64,000 bases of DNA, taken from Gordionus sp. m RMFG-2023 (lineage: Eukaryota > Nematomorpha > Gordioida > Chordodea > Parachordodidae). The stretch is from assembly GCF_954871325.1 (NCBI RefSeq), contig NC_088775.1, positions 62,411,561-62,475,560 on the forward strand. Reading direction: 5' to 3'. Both the position numbers and the translations under genes were made by a program. This document shows positions 57,959 through 64,000 of the stretch, piece by piece. Numbering within the stretch: the stretch's first letter is position 1; each line of letters starts with the position of its first letter. The notes beneath the pieces are model-generated. The model worked only from the letters and a program-made list of their open reading frames with translations. It had not been told where the DNA came from and did no database searches.

Positions 57959-58090
57959 TAGCATCCTTAGATTGTTTCAAACTGAAACTTGCTTCAGTGT
58001 GCTTACATATATCCTCCGCATTTTCTTTTAGCCAGTAAAAATCTTCAACAAATTTAAGGTGCTTGCTGTTCATCATAGCAGCTCCTGAAC
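57948..58090 (-). CDS. Candidate small gene, exon 2
   Basis: Continues the frame as SSGAAMMNSKHLKFVEDFYW, LKENAEDICKHTEASFSLKQ, SKDAINI and stops, giving 76 residues in total. The exon is less AT-rich than its surroundings and open throughout, which is why I list it. The product is not recognised. Confidence 0.3.
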
Positions 58091-58138
58091 CTAAAATATA
58101 AAATAATATTTATATAATCTCTCCCCATTTGACTTTAC

Positions 58139-58226
58139 TTGCAGCTGTATCTCTATATTTAAGGTCACTACACCACTTATGTCTATAAGGTCTTATATTT
58201 TCCATCAATTGATATTCGTTCGCCAT
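58139..58226 (-). CDS. Candidate small gene, exon 1 (MADF-like start)
   Basis: On the minus strand ATG 58,226 opens MANEYQLMENIRPYRHKWCS, then DLKYRDTAA and one base. The spacing LMENIRPYRHKWCSDLKYRD loosely resembles the opening of a MADF domain (LIxxVRxxPxLYDxxxxxYKDR). A 48-bp intron (58,091-58,138, GTAAAG to TTTTAG) would join it to exon 2, within the intron sizes seen in SDHB. It may be a host gene fragment or a Harbinger-type helper ORF. Confidence 0.3.
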
Positions 58227-58679
58227 TTTTATTCCCTCAATTTGCAAAAGTTTAATGATAAAATGATTAAAGTTTTACGAATCGTAAAATTTTTAAGAAG
58301 CACGTCATTTGCGCAAAATCGAAAATATCATTTAGGCCAACATTTTAATTTTCCATCAAAAATGGCTTATATTTTTTTTTTGTTAGATTCGCGCAAATTG
58401 CGCGATATAATTTTTATGTAATTTTTAATATTTAGGACACAGCCTTATATATTAAAAAAAAATTAGCAATATTAAATTTGCCTCCCTCATGTATATTTTT
58501 TTTATCGTAGTAAATATAATAGTAAATTTTTTAACGTAGTAAAAATAATAGTAATTCTTAACATAGTAAATAATATTAATATTTTTAACGTTATAAAAAT
58601 TATATTAGTTTTTTTTACGAAGTCAGATTAGTTTTTTATAACATATTATATATATTAAGTTTATTTAAGAATTTCGTCG
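58227..58679. other. AT-rich spacer with a small palindrome
   Basis: No gene; TTCGCGCAAATTGCGCGATA at about 58,388 is a compact palindromic word. The open plus-strand frame at 58,179-58,421 is not recognised. Confidence 0.35.
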
Positions 58680-60481
58680 AAAAAATTTTAAGAGAATCAA
58701 TTCTTCCCTTGCTTCTATGGAAGCTTCATCATACAAAATGTTGATGATATTATAAAAAAAAATTAAATAGCTTTGTAATATATTTTTTATTTTTTATACA
58801 CATATCTTATTTAATAAATAACTAATAAAAAATTTATTCCTTATTGATATTGTATTGGCATATAAAAGAATACTTAAGCTCAAGTTAAAATTAATGATTT
58901 CTATACACATAATGATTTAAAATGTTTTAAAATAGTCTTTAAATAAATCTCTCTTATTTCTCTTGAATTCTTACTTGATGCGTTTAAAGTTCTCTGATCC
59001 CTAAATTTTCAGGAATAGGTATAATATTAGGTGTGTAATCAATTAAATAATCAATAATAATATTATGTAGAGTGATTGCACATATTATTTTATCACCATT
59101 TTCAACTGAGCAATCTATAGGAATGTCAAATTTAGCAGTAGCTATACCAAATGTGCATTCAATGGACATTTTAGCATTACTTAGCTTATATTATAATATT
59201 TTCTTATGACCTGTATTTTTCATAGGATATATTTCATAAGATAATTATTTAGGGGGGAAGACTAAATCAGCAATAATTACACGTGGAACAATGATATTAT
59301 TTGGCATAGGTTTAGAAGGAGGAAAAAAGTGTTTGATTTTTAATTCTAAAATGATTAAAAAATATTTCTTAATATTAAAAATATACTTTGATATAATCTA
59401 CTATTTTAGAAAATGCCGCCATCACTTTGTTTTCCATAAGATCCTACATATATATATATAAATTGGCAATTGCTATCAGCTAAACCAAGTAACACTATTA
59501 ATTTAAAAGATCTATAATTGTGTAGTTTTCTGAAGATTGAACATAAGATTCGGAGGAAAATAAACATCAAATTAATTTTGATAAAGAATAAAATTTATTT
59601 TTCACTCAAAATATAAAAAGAAATTAGATCTTTTTATATAAAATTTGTAACTAATATAATGTCATTCACAATTAGAATTAGTGTAGTTCAAAAAAAAAGA
59701 AAAACAATTTAAAATTTGAATGTCATTACCAAAAAAACAAGTAGTTTAAAAGAAGAATTATAAATAATAAAAAAAACAATTACAACTACTTAACAAATTG
59801 TAAAAAAGGGTTCCAGATTTTGCAGGACTATTTTTTATGTGCTTATCATCCAATGAGCCAAGGCAGTTTGGAAATCCATGTTTCTCAAAATATTCTTGTT
59901 CAATCTAAAAATATATTAATTTAAATTTATAATACCTTCTCCCAATGTTCTCTAGTTATAACTGGCATATGAATATCTTTTATAATTTTCCATATAGCAT
60001 CACATATCTCTAGAATGATAGTAGCAATGCAACTTTTGCTTATTCTGCTGCTGTCGGATAGTTGAGAGTAATTAAGGCCTGTTCTTAAGTATCTTAAATG
60101 GTTTATATATATTAATAACTAATTATATCACCTTAAAATAACAAATAGATTTTTTTCAGGAGATATTGTTGTTTTTGCATTTCTTTATATATGCCTAATT
60201 TTATTTTCAATTTTGTTAAGTATTTAATAGAAAACATTCCTGGATAGTTCAAGATAGTGAAAGAATTGGGAATCATATAAATTAATATAGATCATATACA
60301 GATCTCTTTCTTTGTAGACTATACTTACTTTTCGTTTTATGTCTCGAAATAAAATATCTTGTTATAAGTTTAATTTGTATAAAAAATCAGCTGTATAATA
60401 TAAATCGTTGCTTGTTTTTCGTAAAAAATATTACGAAAAACATGCTTAGAAAAAGTTTTAAACGTCATGCTTGGAAGTGGC
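58680..60481 (-). mobile_element. PIF/Harbinger transposon, copy 2, decayed
   Basis: The minus strand carries RISKSCIATIILEICDAIWK, IIKDIHMPVITREHWEKV, DFQTALAHWMIS / GFPNCLGSLDDKHI in different frames, and at 58,984-59,169 MSIECTFGIATAKFDIP with VENGDKIICAITLHNIIIDY, the region of the third catalytic residue. It aligns with copy 1 on both sides of that copy's insertion. The 5' terminus is at 60,481: in reverse GGCCACTTCCAAGCATGACG, next to TTA, a typical Harbinger target. The other end is lost at about 58,680. Several breaks inactivate it. Confidence 0.75.
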
Positions 60482-60484
60482 CTT

Positions 60485-60674
60485 ACATTTGTTCCATAAA
60501 TTGTCATGAGCCTCTATAAAATTTATCAAATCTGATACAAAATTTCCCATAAAATCATTTCATTTATTGAATATTAATATAAAAATAGTTACTTGAAAAA
60601 TCAAGCTAGTTTGTTATTAAAATAAACGTAAAATCGTATGCATTAGAAAAAATACCATGTTTGGAAGTGGCCTT
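60485..60674. mobile_element. Harbinger-related non-autonomous fragment
   Basis: It matches 52,129-52,408 and ends TTTGGAAGTGGCC followed by TTA. Copy 2 appears to have inserted at a TTA within it (GTGGCC|TTA|CATTTGTTCC). Confidence 0.6.
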
Positions 60675-63100
60675 AAAATCGATTGAAAAGACTAGCTTTA
60701 CTTAATATACAATGAGATTTGATCCTCATTCATAACAAATTATTGAAGCGCAATAGTAAAGTTTTCATTTATAACCGATATTTTGATTTACTTTTAAATC
60801 ATCATATAATGTTTGACTCTTTATTTACTGTGATTTGCATATCGGTCTATTATAATCATTCTTTATTTGATATTTTCCAATATTTTATTATTTTTGTTCG
60901 AAATTGTCATTTTTTATATGATTGGTTATTAAATTTTAATTGATTAGTTCTACTAATACATTTTTAATGTTCAAAATTATTTCAATTTAAAAAAAATTAT
61001 CCACCCTCCTCCCTTTCCGTAGAAAATTCCTTACTATATGCCTGAAAAATATAATACCAATCACATAATAATATTAGCAAACTTAAGAAGTTAAAAAAAG
61101 TAAAATCATTAGGCCAGGTCTGATTTAGGTTAAGATAGTCTATTATGTTTCAGTTCAATTATAATTTACCTAATTTTGGCTTAGATTATAGTGATGAGTT
61201 TTCCCTGAATACTCTGTAAAGAATCAATTAATACCCTCCATACCATATAGCTTAGAAAATAAATTTTTGCTTCAATTTTTATTTATTGTTTAAAATCGTA
61301 AAACTTAATATAGATAAAATTTTTAATATTTAATGTTGATGCTCTTTTACACTTAAGTAAAAGGGCGGAAAAAAATGTCCGTAGTGACAAAGTTAAAAGA
61401 ATTAACAAGAAATCATTCAAATGAATTTTTTTTTAAATATACTATTGAAATTTGAATCTAAATATATAAAGAATATATTTTTAATAGAGGTGACATGATT
61501 AAACCGATCCACAAAAGGTAAAAACTCTCGATGTATATATCCTATAAAATGTAGGTAATTAAAAGGACTAATAAAAATAATAAAAATAGTTTTACTCAGA
61601 TCAGAGATATGAACCCTTGACGAAAAAAAGGATCCGTGTTCAGGAATTTTTATTTAAAAAAAGTTTAAGTTTAGGGTTTGGAGAACATTAAGAAATATTG
61701 AGTCAAAATAACACAATTATTATTTGATTTATTTATTTTACACTCCATCAATCATAACATCTTCTAAAATATCATCTTTGAGATTTCCCTGCAAATTTGA
61801 CAATATAAAAAAATATACTGAGTTAGTCATTTTTTAAAATGGCCTCAAATCGAGCCGTTTATTAACAATAACATTAAATATTGTTATGTAAATTAAACTG
61901 GAATTAAGGAAATAAAAATTAATATTTATGAATAAACCATTATAAATGTTAATACTATATTTGTAATAAATTATATTATAATTTTTATTTTATTTTTTGG
62001 AACTTTCTGTTCCGGGAACTTAACTTATTTTACTCAAGTTACATGTTCGGAATGTTACGTTCCATGTCCATACCTTTATATGATTTATATTTAATATTTA
62101 TAAACTTAGAATAAATAATAGTTTTTTTTCATTTTGGTGTCTCAAAATGAATATTAAAATAATAGGGAAAACTCTTAAATTAAAATTTACCTTTATATTT
62201 ATAAAGAAATTAAACTAGTTTCATATTTATCCTGATTTTCAATCTTTAGATAAGCAAAATTAAAATATTAGTATAATATTTATCAAGTTTATAAAATTTT
62301 TGAGATATCCATTTCTAGGAGAAAAAAAAAAGATATTTTCATGGAAATTTCTAATCATATTCCATCTTAACCTTGCTTCAAAAAATAAAATAAATTTAAT
62401 TCGAACACTTAAACATTTTTTGGGGGAGTAAAAAATCTAGCAAAGATACGTTAGTTTTCCCTAAAGTTTTAAAACTCTTAAACAAGTTTTAGACAACCTA
62501 ATTTTCTATATATAGTCTTAAAAAAATTATTAATAATGTATTTTATTTAAATAATATCAAAATGTTTTTCTAATAATTACAGCTAGTAAAATGACTATGT
62601 AAAAATGTTTTAAACATGGTTTAACCTAATTTTAACTTTAGACAAAAAATTAATAGAATTAATGTTATATAATACTTTTGTTTTAATATTAAATGTTTGA
62701 AAAATTTCTAAAATTCAGACCCGATGTAGTATTGTAAAATCAATACCATCTAAAATAAATATGGTATTGATTCTAAAATATTTTAAAATCAATATCGTCC
62801 GTATTGATAATTTATGACCGAGCCTTAACTTTTACGAATAAAATCTAAAAAATAATTTACAAATCTTTGAATCGACAATTATAGATTATCCCATCATAAA
62901 ATTTTATAGATTCTCATTCAATCAATAATAAATAAATTCCCTGAAAATTATATAAAAGAATAGATCATTTTTATAATCATTTAAACGTTACTACAAAAAA
63001 GAAACGCGTTATCGTTACTCGTTACCTTTTAAAAAATTACTGACTATTCAAAAAAGTAACTGATTACTCGTTACTTAAAAAATTAAATATTATATACAAG
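60675..63100. other. AT-rich region, no gene seen
   Basis: No coding segment is recognised. At 61,815-61,870 GTTAGTCATTTTTTAAAATG and CGAGCCGTTTATTAACAATA look like the right half of a TGTTGTTAAAC-type MITE. At 62,995-63,085 GTTACTCGTTACC and ATTACTCGTTACTT repeat as in many transposon ends. Confidence 0.4.
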
Positions 63101-63129
63101 AAAAATATTTTTTTCCTACAATATATTTT

Positions 63130-64000
63130 TTTTTTCTCTTTAGCTTTCACCTTTTCTGGTGGTAAGCTCCTTCAACATCTCTCTCCACTTTATGTTATGC
63201 ATACAATCTCTTTTATCTAATTTATACTTCTCTATATTGGCTCTAACTTTATGGCCCCATTGAAGTTTTGGCCTTCCTCTTTTACGTTTGCCCATCACTT
63301 CCAAACTCTCAACTTTATTTCCTATGTAGTTCATAGGCCTCCTCATTGTGTGCCCATACCACCTAAGTCTGTTTACCATTAACTTAGTCTTAATGGGCAC
63401 TATCTTTAAACTACTTAGTATTCTTGTACGGCGCACTTTATCTTTCTTGTTACCCCAGCAATCATCTTCAGCATTCTCATCTCCATAGTTTGTAGACTTC
63501 TCTCGTCTGATTGTTTGGTTGGCCATGTTTTCGAACTATATAGAATAGTTGGTTGTACTATGGAACTGTAAATTTTTCCCTTTAATTTGTGTGGGATTCT
63601 TTTGTCAAATAGCACTCCAGATAAAGATCTCCACTTTAACCACCCTTGATTAATCTTACTCTTTATCTCTTTTTCTATTGTGCCGTTTGTTTGTATAGTG
63701 GAGCCCAAATATTTGCAGCTTTCAATTGCCGATATCTGCCATTCATTTATATCAATACTCTCTGTTTCATCTCCTCCTATCACCATATACTCCGTCTTTT
63801 CTCTATTTACTTTTAATCCGCGCGTTTCTAGGATATTTATCCAAATCACTAATCTTTCTTTCATTTCATCCTTATATTCGGCAAATATCACTATCATCTG
63901 CAAATATCATATTTCACCAGACTATTTGAGGTATAGACTGTGCTAATACATCTATTACTGTAATGAAGAGAAGTGGGCTGAGAGCCGACCCTTGATGAAC
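63130..64000 (-). mobile_element. RTE-like LINE, 3' part of reverse transcriptase, runs off the window
   Basis: Reading down from 64,000, the minus strand gives VHQGSALSPLLFITVIDVLA and then MIFADDSD, the QG..LSP and (F/Y)ADD motifs of reverse transcriptase. Then come KERLVIWINILETRGLKVNR and EKTEYMVIGG, CKYLGSTIQTNGTIEKEIKS, KLKGKIYSSIVQPTILYSSK, the typical C-terminal part of RTE/BovB-type LINEs. The end carries LRWYGHTMRRPMNYIGNKV and GKRKRGRPKLQWGHKVR. The frame is shifted near 63,480 and again near 63,890, with an in-frame stop before FADD, so this copy is dead. The endonuclease end lies outside the window. Confidence 0.85.

Noticed and set aside
63680-63946. Plus-strand frames of 67-88 codons
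   Set aside because: Antisense of the LINE reverse transcriptase.

Overview
This window reads as nuclear DNA of a very AT-rich animal genome. The case for an animal rests on two recognisable host genes: the B subunit of succinate dehydrogenase (SDHB, close to animal homologues over its whole readable length) and the end of an ETS-domain transcription factor. Both are split by spliceosomal introns. The phylum cannot be fixed from the sequence. Nearly everything else is transposon sequence, much of it nested.

Layout. Positions 1-3,379 hold the last two recognised exons of an ETS gene (ESE/ELF-like), separated by a 2.7 kb intron that contains a hAT element and a phase-compatible unexplained open frame. 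Positions 5,928-7,492 are an internally deleted hAT element. Positions 14,152-19,979 are a 5.8 kb near-palindrome with hAT-type ends and a perfect 8-bp target duplication. It is built almost entirely of two tandem repeats: a 30-bp unit at the ends and about 38 copies of a ~118-bp unit inside. A 1.27 kb sibling lies at 41,593-42,862, and a third locus sharing only the inner unit at 56,607-57,650. Positions 21,879-25,840 and 35,988-38,596 are two copies of a ZMYM1-like hAT transposon; the first was hit twice by the same LINE family.

SDHB runs from 28,143 to at least 45,096 on the plus strand. Introns 1-3 are 44, 40 and 38 bp, while intron 4 is 16,064 bp. That intron is a sink for a piggyBac element with an open 566-residue transposase, Tc1-like remnants, a hAT copy, a gag-like fossil, a tRNA-derived SINE, Helitron ends, MITEs and the 1.27 kb foldback element. 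The last short SDHB exon was not found in the window, so intron 5 would exceed 18.9 kb.

Positions 46,190-60,675 hold a 14-bp minisatellite, a decayed BED-type hAT, two PIF/Harbinger transposases with an inverted pair of second ORFs, Helitron 3' ends, three copies of one SINE family and a small two-exon candidate gene. The right edge is the 3' part of an RTE-like LINE on the minus strand. The most unusual items are the giant repeat-built palindrome and its relatives, and the extreme intron-length contrast within SDHB.
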